From Modicisalibacter sp049808615 (lineage in GTDB: Bacteria > Pseudomonadota > Gammaproteobacteria > Pseudomonadales > Halomonadaceae): a stretch of DNA of 64,000 nucleotides. The stretch is from NCBI RefSeq assembly GCF_049808615.1, contig NZ_JBNCAN010000018.1, forward strand, positions 40,370-104,369, in the 5' to 3' direction. Of this stretch, positions 6,275-15,177 are shown in pieces (position 1 is the first letter of the stretch; each line of letters begins with the position of its first letter). A program made the translations under genes and the position numbers. The notes under the pieces are model-generated. The model was not told the DNA's origin, did not search any database, and saw nothing but the letters and a program-made list of their open reading frames with translations.

Positions 6275-9211
6275 ATGCGCGTTTTTACACCGGGTCAGCG
6301 TTGGATCAGCGACGGCGAAGCCGAATTGGGGCTGGGCACCATCTTGAACTGTGACTTCCGCAGCGTAACGGTGCTGTTCGCGGCGAGCCAACAGACGCGT
6401 ACCTACAGCGCTCGTCAGGCCCCCTTGACACGGGTGGTCTTCGGCAGCGGTGATCGCATCACCACGGCCGAGGGCGGGCAACTGATCGTCGATGATGTTC
6501 AGGAAGTCGAGGGCCTGCTGGTATATACCGGCAAGGATAAGGAGGGTGTCGCCCAGGAGCTGCCCGAGGCGCGCATTGCCGACAGCATGCAGTTCAATCA
6601 GGCCCGTGATCGGCTGCTCACCGGTCAGATCGATCGTAACGACTGGTTCGATTTACGCTTTCGCACGCTGTATCACTATCACCGCGTCGAACAGAATCCA
6701 TCGCTTGGCCTCGCCGGCCCCAAGATCGACCTGATTCCCCACCAGCTGTATATCGCCGACGAAGTATCGCGACGGCATGCACCGCGAGTGCTGTTGGCCG
6801 ATGAGGTGGGGCTCGGCAAGACCATCGAGGCCGGACTGATCCTGCATCGGCTACTGCTCAGTGGCCGCGCCGAGCGGGCGCTGATCCTGGTGCCCGACAA
6901 CTTGACCCACCAATGGCTGGTCGAGCTGCTGCGCCGTTTCGCACTGGAAGTAACTCTGCTCGACGAGTCGCAAAGTCAGGCTCACGGCGAGGCCAATCCC
7001 TTCGAGTCCGGCCAGCTGATTCTGGCCAGCCAGCAGTGGCTGTTCGCCAACCCGCAGCGTCAGACACAGGCGCAGGCCTGCGACTGGGATCTGCTGATCG
7101 TGGATGAAGCGCACCATCTCGACTGGACACCCCTCGCCAGTGGCCCCGGTTACGCCTGTGTCGAAGGTCTGGCCGGTCAGATTCCGGGGCTTCTGCTGCT
7201 GACCGCCACACCCGAGCAAATGGGTATCGAAAGCCATTTTGCGCGGCTACGGCTGCTTGATCCGGACCGTTATCACGACCTGGGGCGCTTTCGCCTCGAA
7301 GAAGCGGACTATGTGAAAGTTGCTGCCGCCATCGATGCGCTGGACAAACTACCCGATGACGCCGGGGCGGCTACAGTCATCGAGTCAGAAATCGATGATG
7401 CGGATAGCCGGGCGTTGCTCACCACGCTGATCGATCCGGAAAGCGATACTGCCCAGCAGGACAACGCCCGGCGCCAGCTGCGCGAACAACTGCTCGACCG
7501 GCATGGCACCGGGCGAGTGATGTTTCGCAACAGTCGTCGTCATGTGGGGGGCTTCCCCGAACGCCACTTACACATTGCACGGCTCGAACTGCCTGGCGCC
7601 TATCGCCAGCTGTTACTGGATATTCCCCCTGATGAGAGCGCCTTGGATGAACGGCTGGTGGATGCTGGTCTCGGTTATTCGGAAGCACTGCTTTACCCCG
7701 AGATCACCCATCGCGCTCTCAATGCGGGGGACACCCAGATCGAACCCTGGTGGAGGCTCGACCCACGAGTGGCCTGGTTGCTGCAGCTGCTGAGCGACGT
7801 CAGCCACGACAAGCTGCTGGTAATCGCCCACGATCGCGATACCGCCATCGATCTCGCCGAGGCGCTGCGGGTCCTGGCGGGTCTCCATGTGCCAGTGTTC
7901 CATGAAGGCATGACACTGGTCGAGCGCGATCGCGCCGCCGCCGCCTTTGCCGACGAGGAACAGGGCAGCCCGGTGATGATATGTTCGGAAATTGGCTCCG
8001 AGGGGCGCAACTTTCAGTTCTGCCGTCATCTGGTGATGTTCGATCTGCCGCAGCACCCTGATCAGCTTGAACAGCGCATCGGGCGCCTGGACCGTATCGG
8101 TCAGCGTCATGCCATCGAGATTCATGTCCCTGTGTTCGACGAGAGTCCCGGCGAGCAGCTATTGCGCTGGTACCAGGAGGGCATGGATGCCTTCAGCACC
8201 CCGCATGGGGTCGGCAGCAGCCTGTATGACGCCTTCGGAGATGCCCTGGCCGCGTCGCTGCGTGACCCCGTGGGGGTCGATGAAATCGTCAGCGAGACTC
8301 GTGCGCTGTTCGAGGCGCGCCTGGCCGAGCGCGATGCCGGACGCAATCGCCTACTCGAGCTCAATGCCTGTCATCCGGATCGCGCCGAGGCGGTCATTGA
8401 GGCCATTCGTGAGCTCGATGAAGATACGACACTGGCGCGTTATCTGGACCAGGCGCTGGACATCTTCGGCGTGGACAGCCAAGACCTGGACAACGAACTG
8501 GTACATCTGCGTGCCGGCGCGCACATGCTCGACGGCCTGCCGGGTCTGGTGAAGGGGGAAGAAGGCTTTACCGCTACCTCGTCCCGTCAACAGGCATTGA
8601 TCCGGGATGACGTGCAACACCTCTCCTGGGAGCATCCCCTGGTACGTGAGATGATGGGGCGTATTCTCGACGGCACCCTGGGCAATACGGCCGTGGCGCT
8701 GCTCGCGCATCCAGCGATCCCTGCGGGGCGCTTGATGGTGGAGATGGTGTTCAGCACCTACTGCCCCGCGCCCCGACGTTTGCACATCAACCGCTTCTTG
8801 CCTCCCACGGCGATCCGGGTACTGCTCGACGAGTCCGGCGCCAACCTATCGTCCAAGGTCTCCTTCACCGGCCTGGCCAAGAACCTGCGCAAGGTCAAGA
8901 AGGCAGTGGCTCGGGATTTGATCAAGTCGCGGCATGATCAGTTGCGCGCACTGCTGACACAGGGCGAGAACGAGGCCGAGCGCGAATTGCCCACTATCAT
9001 CGAGACCGCCCAGCAACGCATGCGGGCCGAACTCGATAATGAATTAACCCGCCTCAGAGCGCTGGCACAGCACAATCCGGCGGTTCGCGACGACGAGATA
9101 CAGGCATTGCAGGAAGAGCGCGCGGCGCTGGATACGGTGATCAACGACACCCGGCTACGCCTGGATGCGGTCCGGGTGATCGTGACGGTGGGTGAGAGCG
9201 GCCGTCGTTAA
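6275..9211 (+). CDS. rapA: RNA polymerase-associated ATPase RapA (HepA)
   Basis: A 978-residue SWI2/SNF2-family ATPase (E. coli RapA has 968). It binds RNA polymerase and recycles stalled enzyme. N-terminal Tudor-like domains (FTPGQRWISDGEAELGLGTI) precede the helicase core, with Walker A DEVGLGKT at residues 176-183, DEAH at 277-280, the SNF2 segment TATPEQ, and the C-terminal helicase motifs SEIGSEGRNFQFC and EQRIGRLDRIGQ. The start at 6275 follows GAGG and matches the conserved MRVFTPGQRW beginning. A TAAACT -10-like box lies near 6210. Its stop overlaps that of the convergent gene at 9208 within TTAA. Confidence 0.96.
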   Translation: MRVFTPGQRWISDGEAELGLGTILNCDFRSVTVLFAASQQTRTYSARQAPLTRVVFGSGDRITTAEGGQLIVDDVQEVEGLLVYTGKDKEGVAQELPEARIADSMQFNQARDRLLTGQIDRNDWFDLRFRTLYHYHRVEQNPSLGLAGPKIDLIPHQLYIADEVSRRHAPRVLLADEVGLGKTIEAGLILHRLLLSGRAERALILVPDNLTHQWLVELLRRFALEVTLLDESQSQAHGEANPFESGQLILASQQWLFANPQRQTQAQACDWDLLIVDEAHHLDWTPLASGPGYACVEGLAGQIPGLLLLTATPEQMGIESHFARLRLLDPDRYHDLGRFRLEEADYVKVAAAIDALDKLPDDAGAATVIESEIDDADSRALLTTLIDPESDTAQQDNARRQLREQLLDRHGTGRVMFRNSRRHVGGFPERHLHIARLELPGAYRQLLLDIPPDESALDERLVDAGLGYSEALLYPEITHRALNAGDTQIEPWWRLDPRVAWLLQLLSDVSHDKLLVIAHDRDTAIDLAEALRVLAGLHVPVFHEGMTLVERDRAAAAFADEEQGSPVMICSEIGSEGRNFQFCRHLVMFDLPQHPDQLEQRIGRLDRIGQRHAIEIHVPVFDESPGEQLLRWYQEGMDAFSTPHGVGSSLYDAFGDALAASLRDPVGVDEIVSETRALFEARLAERDAGRNRLLELNACHPDRAEAVIEAIRELDEDTTLARYLDQALDIFGVDSQDLDNELVHLRAGAHMLDGLPGLVKGEEGFTATSSRQQALIRDDVQHLSWEHPLVREMMGRILDGTLGNTAVALLAHPAIPAGRLMVEMVFSTYCPAPRRLHINRFLPPTAIRVLLDESGANLSSKVSFTGLAKNLRKVKKAVARDLIKSRHDQLRALLTQGENEAERELPTIIETAQQRMRAELDNELTRLRALAQHNPAVRDDEIQALQEERAALDTVINDTRLRLDAVRVIVTVGESGRR

Positions 9212-10104
9212 TTGCCGAGTATTTCCTTCAGTGCCTCATCGAGGGTCGAATACTCGAAGGTGAACCCGGCTTCCTCCAGGCGTTTGGGTTGCATGGCGGC
9301 GCCGGTCAGAAGCAGGCGTGACATCTCGCCCACCGCCATCTTTAACACCGCGGCAGGCATCGGGATCATCGCCGGTCGATGAAGATGGCGCGCCAGGGTG
9401 TGGACGAACTCATCATTGGTCACCGGATTTGGGGCCGAACAATTGAAGGGGCCACTCAAGCCGTCCTGCTCGATCAGAAACTCGATGATACGCACCATGT
9501 CCAGGCGATGAATCCAAGGCATATACTGACGACCATCACCAATACGCCCGCCCACTCCCATCTTGAAAGGCGGCAGCATCTGTTTGAGCGCGCCACCATG
9601 ACGATCGAGCACCAGGCCGGTACGCAGTAACGCGACACGTACTCCATAGGCCTCAGCCTCCTGCGCCGTGGCTTCCCAGCCAGCGCACAGGCGATGAGCG
9701 AATTCATCATGGGGCTGCGTGTCTTCGTCGACCGGTCGTTGCCCCTGGGCACCGTAATAGCCCATGGCGGAACCGGACACCATCACTTTAGGCGGTGTAT
9801 CCAGCTTGCCACACAGGGCAACCAGGTCGCCGGTGATCGCCAGTCGCGACTCGACCAGTTTCTTCTTCTGCTCCTCGCTCCAGCGCTTGCCGGCAATCGG
9901 CTCCCCGGCCAAGTTGACGATGGCATCGACCGGAGTACCGTCAAATTCGGGCACCCGGGCGCGGATATCCGTGTCTGGTGGCAATAGTCGCCGCGTCTTG
10001 TCCGGCGAACGTGACACCACCAGCAGGGTATGCCCCTGCTCTCGTAGTCGCTTGCATAGCAACTGCCCGATGAATCCACTGCCACCGGTGATTAGAATGC
10101 GCAT
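9208..10104 (-). CDS. TIGR01777 family NAD(P)-dependent epimerase-like protein (YfcH type)
   Basis: A 298-residue extended short-chain dehydrogenase-fold protein. The Rossmann glycine motif is at the start (MRILITGGSGFIG), followed by NLAGEPI, KRWSEEQKKKLVESRL, the SGSAMGYYG motif holding Tyr, RTGLVLDRHGGAL and the C-terminal DUF1731 segment FTFEYSTLDEAL. These match the YfcH/SDR39U1 family, whose physiological substrate is unknown. An AAGGAGAG ribosome-binding site lies 6 bases before the ATG. Its promoter region, shared with the divergent flavoprotein, contains a predicted LitR-type site over a TATAAT box, so it may be light-regulated. Confidence 0.9.
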   Translation of the reverse strand: MRILITGGSGFIGQLLCKRLREQGHTLLVVSRSPDKTRRLLPPDTDIRARVPEFDGTPVDAIVNLAGEPIAGKRWSEEQKKKLVESRLAITGDLVALCGKLDTPPKVMVSGSAMGYYGAQGQRPVDEDTQPHDEFAHRLCAGWEATAQEAEAYGVRVALLRTGLVLDRHGGALKQMLPPFKMGVGGRIGDGRQYMPWIHRLDMVRIIEFLIEQDGLSGPFNCSAPNPVTNDEFVHTLARHLHRPAMIPMPAAVLKMAVGEMSRLLLTGAAMQPKRLEEAGFTFEYSTLDEALKEILGN

Positions 10105-10132
10105 CGACTCTCTCCTTGAGCATCGCTATCAT

Positions 10133-10172
10133 ATTATACAAATATTGTACTAAGCTGTTACTGTAATACAGT
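10133..10172. promoter_or_regulatory. LitR-type operator site A in a divergent promoter
   Basis: TACAAATATTGTAC at 10137-10150 is a near-palindrome and shares ACAAATATTGTAC exactly with site C at 14234-14246. On the minus strand TATAAT (10138-10133) is a -10 box for the epimerase-like gene and overlaps the site. On the plus strand TTGTAC (10145-10150) followed 16 bases later by TACAGT could be the promoter of the flavoprotein gene. A second palindrome, ACTGTAATACAGT, lies at 10160-10172. Binding by the regulator at 11796 is inferred from recurrence of the motif. Confidence 0.5.
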
Positions 10173-10216
10173 TTAAATGCTAAACGCCCTTTACGCCCAA
10201 CCTATGGCGAGGTGTC

Positions 10217-11248
10217 ATGCAGGCTCCATGGTACGCCATTATCGGTAGTGGCATCACCGGCTTGGCCTGTGCACGAGCACTTGTCCGTCACGGCCACTCG
10301 GTACAGCTGTTCGAGAAGAGTCGTGGTCCCGGCGGACGTCTGGCAAGCCGACGCACACAGCATGCCACCTTCGACCTCGGTGCACAGTATTTCACGGCGC
10401 GCTCTGGCGAATTTCAAGAGGAATTGAACGCCTGGCGCGAGACCGGTGTCGTTGGACGCTGGCCACATTCTCTCTGGGTCTGCGAAAACGGTCATTGGCA
10501 GCCTAAACTGGACGATGAGATTCGCTGGGTCGGCGCGCCACGCATGAGCGCCTTGACGCGCTATTTATCTCAAGGGTTGGACCTGCGTACTCAATGCCGT
10601 ATCGAACATCTGATTCAGGAAGGAGCCGAATGGTGGCTGAGGGATGCCAAGGGTCTGCGTCACGGCCCTTTTAACAAGGTAATCGTCACTCTCCCCGCGC
10701 CTCAGGCGCTTTCGTTGCTGGCGCCTCACAGTTCGTTACTGGCTCAAGCATGCCAGCGCATCGAGATGAGCCCTTGCTGGGCGGCCTATGCGCTGCTCGA
10801 GGCATCCCTGCCGCGCCTTGAGATACCGGAGCCCGGGTGGCAGGCGGCCTTCATGAATGGCGGCCCCCTGCGCTTCGTGACCCGTAATGCGAGCAAACCT
10901 GGGCGTGAAGATCAGGGCGAGAGCCTCTCGCTGCTGGCGACGTCGAACTGGAGCCGGACGCATCTCGAGCGCGACCCACAGTGGGTCGCCACACGGCTTC
11001 TGGCCGCATTTACCGAACGTTATCCTGCACCGCTGCCCGACATTCAACTCCTGGATGCGCATCGGTGGCGCTTTGCTCAGCCCGAGTCGGAGATGGCCAT
11101 CGGCAATGAGGCACAGGATTTTCTGATAGATTCATCTGGACTCGCCTTGGGTGGTGATGGTCTGAGCGCCGGACGCCTCGAAGATGCCTGGCACTCAGGA
11201 CACCGTTTAGGGAACTATCTGAGTAAGCAGGAGGAGACGACTGCATGA
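10217..11248 (+). CDS. renalase-like FAD-dependent oxidoreductase
   Basis: A 343-residue flavoprotein. The N-terminus carries the dinucleotide-binding motif IIGSGITGLACARAL, ending at an acidic residue (QLFEKSRGPGGRLASRR), followed by FDLGAQYFTAR. The C-terminus has the second FAD contact GLALGGDGLSAGRLEDA. This layout matches bacterial renalase-like NAD(P)/FAD-dependent oxidoreductases, often encoded near photolyases. The substrate is unknown; relatives oxidise aberrant dihydropyridine nucleotides, which is only a possibility here. The start at 10217 is preceded by GCGAGGTG. Its stop overlaps the next start by ATGA, so the two are translationally coupled. Confidence 0.85.
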   Translation: MQAPWYAIIGSGITGLACARALVRHGHSVQLFEKSRGPGGRLASRRTQHATFDLGAQYFTARSGEFQEELNAWRETGVVGRWPHSLWVCENGHWQPKLDDEIRWVGAPRMSALTRYLSQGLDLRTQCRIEHLIQEGAEWWLRDAKGLRHGPFNKVIVTLPAPQALSLLAPHSSLLAQACQRIEMSPCWAAYALLEASLPRLEIPEPGWQAAFMNGGPLRFVTRNASKPGREDQGESLSLLATSNWSRTHLERDPQWVATRLLAAFTERYPAPLPDIQLLDAHRWRFAQPESEMAIGNEAQDFLIDSSGLALGGDGLSAGRLEDAWHSGHRLGNYLSKQEETTA

Positions 11249-11625
11249 ATGATCCATTGATTCTTCTGGCCCATGGCTCCCGCGATCCGCGTTGGCGTGC
11301 ACCTTTCGATGCCCTGGCCGACTCGCTAAGCGGCCGGCTCGAGACGCCGCTACGACTGGCTTACATGGAGTTGTGCGACCCCTCTCTTGAAAGCGTCGTC
11401 GCCGAACTCGTCACCGCAGGCTATCGGCACGCGGATGTATTGCCATTGTTTTTTGCGGCAGGCCGCCATCTGCGGGAAGACGTTCCACGCCAGATCGAGG
11501 CCCTGCATGCCCGGCATGAGACACTGACCATCGAATTGTTGGCACCGGTGGGCGAACACCCTGCATTCATCGATGCACTGGCCAGCATCATTGAAGGGCG
11601 TGCCGAACCTAGCCATGCCCCATGA
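11245..11625 (+). CDS. small CbiX/SirB-type chelatase
   Basis: A 126-residue single-domain class II chelatase of the CbiX-small type. The two metal-binding histidines are present: His10 in LLAHGSRDPRW and His75 in PLFFAAGRHLREDVP. Such proteins insert cobalt, nickel or iron into sirohydrochlorin, or act on related tetrapyrroles. The gene overlaps the flavoprotein gene by four bases and no cobalamin or siroheme pathway gene is nearby, so the substrate is not certain. Context, between a flavoprotein and a LitR-type regulator, suggests a role in the light response rather than in core cobalamin synthesis. Confidence 0.85.
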   Translation: MNDPLILLAHGSRDPRWRAPFDALADSLSGRLETPLRLAYMELCDPSLESVVAELVTAGYRHADVLPLFFAAGRHLREDVPRQIEALHARHETLTIELLAPVGEHPAFIDALASIIEGRAEPSHAP

Positions 11626-11659
11626 CAGAACGCGATGATCAGAGTTATCTGCGTGCTAG

Positions 11660-11691
11660 TTGTACAACGCTATCAACCTGTACAATATTGT
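11660..11691. promoter_or_regulatory. LitR-type operator site B upstream of litR-phr
   Basis: Two direct copies of TGTACAA start at 11661 and 11679, 18 bases apart. The second is part of TGTACAATATTGT, a near-palindrome matching sites A and C apart from one missing A. The site lies 105-136 bases upstream of the regulator gene and would support autoregulation and control of photolyase. TTGTAC at 11660 could serve as a -35. Function inferred. Confidence 0.5.
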
Positions 11692-11795
11692 CTTCAGGTT
11701 GGATAAATCTCCACTCCAACAAATGTCAGATTTGGCGTGAAAAATGATTCGACCCCCAGCGCCATGCGCTTGTCTTACAGGGAGGCTGATTACGC

Positions 11796-12707
11796 ATGAG
11801 TGACAAGGCGATAGACCCGACCCATGCGCCGCTTTATCCAATCCGAGAAGTGTCGCGGCTCACCGGTGTCAATTCAGTGACGCTACGCGCCTGGGAGCGT
11901 CGCTACGGGTTGATTCGCCCTCAGCGTACGCCCAAAGGGCACCGACTCTATGCTCAGCACGATATAACACGCATCGAATTGATCCTGCAGTGGCTCAACC
12001 GTGGCGTTCCGGTGAGCCAGGTACATGATCTTCTGGATCAACCGGAAAGCGTTGAGCTCCCGGTGGCGGAGGCCGGTGACTGGGCCAACCAACGTGAACA
12101 GCTGATACTGGCGGTAGAGACCCTCGACCTGACGCGCCTGGAAGCGCTTTACAATCAGGCAATGGCGCTTTATCCAATGTCCACCTGCCTGCGTGAGTTA
12201 TGGCATCCGGCGATCCTGCAACTCGAAGAGCGCTGGAACGACCAACTAGGTGCCGCACTGCAGCGACGCATGCTCGAAGCGTTTTTGCGTACCCGCATCG
12301 GCACGCGGCTTTATCATGCCAATCTAGCAAGCCACGGCCCTCAGTTGCTGATCGCTCCGCTCTCCGAGGAGAGCGGCGCTCTGTGGCCCCTGCTGTTTAC
12401 GCTGATGGCGACGGATGCCAACTATCGCGTCTTATTGCTGGATATGCCATTGGCTTCGGGAGAGCTGAGCCTGGCGGTCAACCGCCTGCGTCTTTCCGCG
12501 TTGGTACTGGCCAGCGGACAGGCTGAGCGCAGCGACCTGATCCGTCGCCAACTACCGCGCCTGGCGGATCAGCTTTCGGTTCCGCTGTGCCTGACGGGGC
12601 CGATAACACGGATACGTGCCAGTGAACTCGCCAACAGTGGTGTAGAACTGTTAAGCGATGATCCGGTGCAATCAGTTAGCCGGCTTCGCCCGCTATTGAG
12701 TCAATAA
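11796..12707 (+). CDS. litR: MerR-type LitR/CarH-like regulator lacking cobalamin ligands (class II LitR)
   Basis: A 303-residue protein. Residues about 13-80 are a MerR winged helix (YPIREVSRLTGVNSVTLRAWERRYGLI); the rest aligns with the helical bundle and Rossmann-like cobalamin-binding domain of CarH/LitR. The photoreceptor residues are missing. The W-x9-EH motif reads Trp147 then Arg157-Arg158, and the DxHxxG-type axial histidine loop is replaced by APLSEESGALW. This fits class II LitR proteins such as PplR of Pseudomonas putida, which depend on a separate LOV photoreceptor. The gene is followed 18 bases later by photolyase, supporting control of photorepair. GGGAGG lies 10 bases before the start. 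Operator-like repeats precede it. Confidence 0.85.
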   Translation: MSDKAIDPTHAPLYPIREVSRLTGVNSVTLRAWERRYGLIRPQRTPKGHRLYAQHDITRIELILQWLNRGVPVSQVHDLLDQPESVELPVAEAGDWANQREQLILAVETLDLTRLEALYNQAMALYPMSTCLRELWHPAILQLEERWNDQLGAALQRRMLEAFLRTRIGTRLYHANLASHGPQLLIAPLSEESGALWPLLFTLMATDANYRVLLLDMPLASGELSLAVNRLRLSALVLASGQAERSDLIRRQLPRLADQLSVPLCLTGPITRIRASELANSGVELLSDDPVQSVSRLRPLLSQ

Positions 12708-12725
12708 TGGAGCGACACTCACTTC

Positions 12726-14147
12726 ATGCAACGGCAACTCGTCTGGTTTCGTAGCGATCTTCGCACTCACGACAATACGGCCTTGGCTGCCGCCGCCCGA
12801 CGTGGGCCGGTAGTCGCGGTGTTTATGCGCAGCGTGGACCAATGGCAAGCCCACGATCATGGCGCCAACAAGATCGATTTCTGGCATCGCAGCGTGCGTG
12901 CACTCGGTGATGACCTGAGTGGACTCAACATCCCTTTGCTGCATCGTGAGATCGACACCTTCGACGAGGCTCCCAAGGCTCTGCTGAAGATTGCCGAGGA
13001 ATATGACATCGAAGGTGGGCTGCATTTCAATCGGGAATATCCGCTCAACGAATGGCGTCGTGACGAAGCGGTAATACAGGCGTTCAGGCAAGCCGACCGC
13101 AGGGTGCAACCCTATACCGATGCCGTGGCTTTCGCGCCGGGTGAGCTGTTGACCGGTCAAGGCGATTATTACAGCGTGTTCACGCCGTTTGCCAAGGCCT
13201 GGCATCGGGAGGTGGATGCCGAGCGTCTGGCACTGCGCGATAACCCCGGCGCGCAACAGCGACTTGGCATCGATAATGACCGCATCCCTGCGCTGCCCAG
13301 ACTCAAAGGCAAGCCCATCGATGCCAAGCACTGGCCCGCCGGCCAGGATGCTGCCGCCGATCGTCTCGAGCGTTTCCTGCGCTACCGGGCACATCATTAC
13401 AAGGAGCAACGTAACTTTCCCGCCGTTCGCGGCACCAGCGAACTCTCGCCTTATCTGTCCCTGGGCATGATCTCTTACCGCCAGTGCCTGCAGGCCGTGA
13501 TGAGCGAAAATGGCGGCAGCCTGGCGGACGGTGATGCCGGACTCACCAGTTGGGTCAATGAACTCATCTGGCGCGAGTTCTATCAGCACATCGCCTTTGG
13601 TTATCCGGATGTCTGCCGCCACAGGCCTTTTCAACGCTACACCGAGGGTCTGACCTGGCGCGATGACGATGATGCCTTTGCCGCCTGGTGCGAAGGGCGC
13701 ACCGGCTATCCATTGGTCGATGCCGCCATGCGTCAGCTGGTGCAGTGCGGCTGGATGCACAACCGTCTGCGCATGGTGACCGCCATGTTCCTGAGCAAGC
13801 ACCTGTTGATCGACTGGCGCCGTGGAGAGGCGTTCTTCATGAATCACCTCATCGATGGCGACTTCGCCTCCAACAACGGTGGCTGGCAATGGGCGGCCTC
13901 CACTGGCACGGATGCCGCACCCTATTTTCGCATCTTCAATCCCACCACTCAGTCCCAGCGTTTCGATCCCCAGGGCGAATTCATTGCCGAATTTTTACCC
14001 ACATTGGCAAGCCTGCCCGAGAAGGCGCGGCATGCTCCGCCCAAGGATTTGCTCGAGGAGGTCGATTACCCGGCACCGATCGTCGATCACAAGGCGGCAC
14101 GAACCCGCGCTCTCGATGCCTTCAAGGCCCTCAGCAAAGAGCGCTGA
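12726..14147 (+). CDS. phrB: deoxyribodipyrimidine (CPD) photolyase
   Basis: A 473-residue class I CPD photolyase, the normal length, which uses blue light and reduced FAD to split cyclobutane pyrimidine dimers. The N-terminal antenna domain begins MQRQLVWFRSDLRTHDN. The FAD domain contains RGTSELSPYLSLGMIS, WVNELIWREFYQHI, the substrate and FAD contacts GRTGYPLVDAAMRQL and GWMHNRLRMVTAMFLSKHLLIDWR, and DFASNNGGWQWAASTGTDAAPYFRIFNP with the family's conserved tryptophans and Asn. It is co-oriented with the LitR gene 18 bases upstream and is probably co-transcribed. Confidence 0.97.
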   Translation: MQRQLVWFRSDLRTHDNTALAAAARRGPVVAVFMRSVDQWQAHDHGANKIDFWHRSVRALGDDLSGLNIPLLHREIDTFDEAPKALLKIAEEYDIEGGLHFNREYPLNEWRRDEAVIQAFRQADRRVQPYTDAVAFAPGELLTGQGDYYSVFTPFAKAWHREVDAERLALRDNPGAQQRLGIDNDRIPALPRLKGKPIDAKHWPAGQDAAADRLERFLRYRAHHYKEQRNFPAVRGTSELSPYLSLGMISYRQCLQAVMSENGGSLADGDAGLTSWVNELIWREFYQHIAFGYPDVCRHRPFQRYTEGLTWRDDDDAFAAWCEGRTGYPLVDAAMRQLVQCGWMHNRLRMVTAMFLSKHLLIDWRRGEAFFMNHLIDGDFASNNGGWQWAASTGTDAAPYFRIFNPTTQSQRFDPQGEFIAEFLPTLASLPEKARHAPPKDLLEEVDYPAPIVDHKAARTRALDAFKALSKER

Positions 14148-14209
14148 CAAGGCGCATTGTCCCTGCGATAAAAGAGCGCATTAAAGGGCAGAAAGTCCTG
14201 CAGATATCT

Positions 14210-14269
14210 TGTACACCCCTAGCAATTAATTGGACAAATATTGTACAAAATACTTGTCTGAGGGTTACA
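14210..14269 (+). promoter_or_regulatory. LitR-type operator site C and promoter of the SDR-CFA operon
   Basis: TGTACA at 14210-14215 is followed by ACAAATATTGTACAA at 14234-14248. The latter shares ACAAATATTGTAC with site A. TTGTAC (14241-14246) with GTTACA 17 bases downstream (14264-14269) is a possible promoter, leaving a leader of about 120 bases before the SDR gene. The shared sequence suggests that this operon and the photolyase unit answer to one regulator. Confidence 0.5.
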
Positions 14270-14394
14270 CTCGGATGAAAGCTATAGCGGTCCGTTGGTT
14301 GGATACGTCACTTCTTTCAACACTCATCGTCTTGAGCGGCGTATTTCAACCCTACAAGCGCGCCAGTCGCTCGGCTTCGGGAGAGGCACACAAC

Positions 14395-15177
14395 ATGGCT
14401 TCACTGACAGGGAAACAGCGTATCTGGTTGGTCGGTGCCACCTCGGGCATCGGTCTGGCCCTTGGGCAGCACCTGCTTGCCGAAGGACACCGCGTTGCCC
14501 TGAGTGCGCGCCGTCGCGAGGCTCTCGAAGAGCTTGCTCAGGATCACAAGGATGCGTTGGTCGTACCGCTGGATCTGAACGATCGTCAGTCGATCCGGTC
14601 TGCGGGACAGCGAATCGATGCCGAGTTCGCCGGCCTGGATCTGGTGATCCATAACGCAGGCACCTGTGAATATCTCGATGTCCGTCACTTCGATGTCGAT
14701 CTGATCGAGCGCGTCCTGGCAACCAACGTCAATGGTGCACTGTACACGATCGATGCCGCCCTGCCCCTTTTGCGTCGCGCTCGGGATCGGGACGGTAGTC
14801 ACCCCCTGTTCGCCGCGGTATCCAGTGCCTCGGCGTATCTTCCCTTGCCCCGAGCCGAGGCCTACGGCGCCTCCAAGGCGGCCTTGAGTCATTTTCTCGA
14901 GTCGCTGCGTCTTGATCTGGCCGCAGAAAACATCGATGTCAGCATCATCCACCCGGGCTTCGTCAAAACACCCTTGACGGATCGCAACGACTTCTCCATG
15001 CCCATGCGGGTAAGCCCCGAGTTCGCGGCGGATGCCATTATCAAGGGATTGGAAAAGCGCGCCCTGGATATTCACTTTCCCCGGCGCTTTACCTTTGGCA
15101 TCAAGCTGATGGGTATTCTGCCCCCGGCGCTGCGTCGCCGTATCGGCCTGACCATGACACGAAAAAGCGATGACTAG
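14395..15177 (+). CDS. short-chain dehydrogenase/reductase
   Basis: A 260-residue classical SDR. The cofactor motif GATSGIGLALGQHL is at residues 13-26, NAG is in VIHNAGTCEYL, and the catalytic Ser and YxxxK are present in SSASAYLPLPRAEAYGASKAAL, followed by HPGFVKTPL. The start at 14395 has GAGAGG about 8 bases upstream and matches the domain start; longer upstream frames lack a ribosome-binding site. It is the first gene of a five-gene operon and overlaps the next start by 8 bases. The cofactor preference and substrate are not evident. Relatives occur in the same gene set in Pseudomonas and Rhodobacter. Confidence 0.87.
   Translation: MASLTGKQRIWLVGATSGIGLALGQHLLAEGHRVALSARRREALEELAQDHKDALVVPLDLNDRQSIRSAGQRIDAEFAGLDLVIHNAGTCEYLDVRHFDVDLIERVLATNVNGALYTIDAALPLLRRARDRDGSHPLFAAVSSASAYLPLPRAEAYGASKAALSHFLESLRLDLAAENIDVSIIHPGFVKTPLTDRNDFSMPMRVSPEFAADAIIKGLEKRALDIHFPRRFTFGIKLMGILPPALRRRIGLTMTRKSDD

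Noticed and set aside
10156..10171. LexA-like CTGT...ACAG upstream of the renalase-like gene
   Set aside because: The spacing between the half-sites is nine bases rather than eight, so it does not meet the SOS box consensus.
12693..13889. 398-codon open frame on the minus strand across the photolyase gene
   Set aside because: It lies opposite a clear photolyase with conserved motifs, has no recognisable domain and reflects the GC-rich third-position pattern of the real gene.
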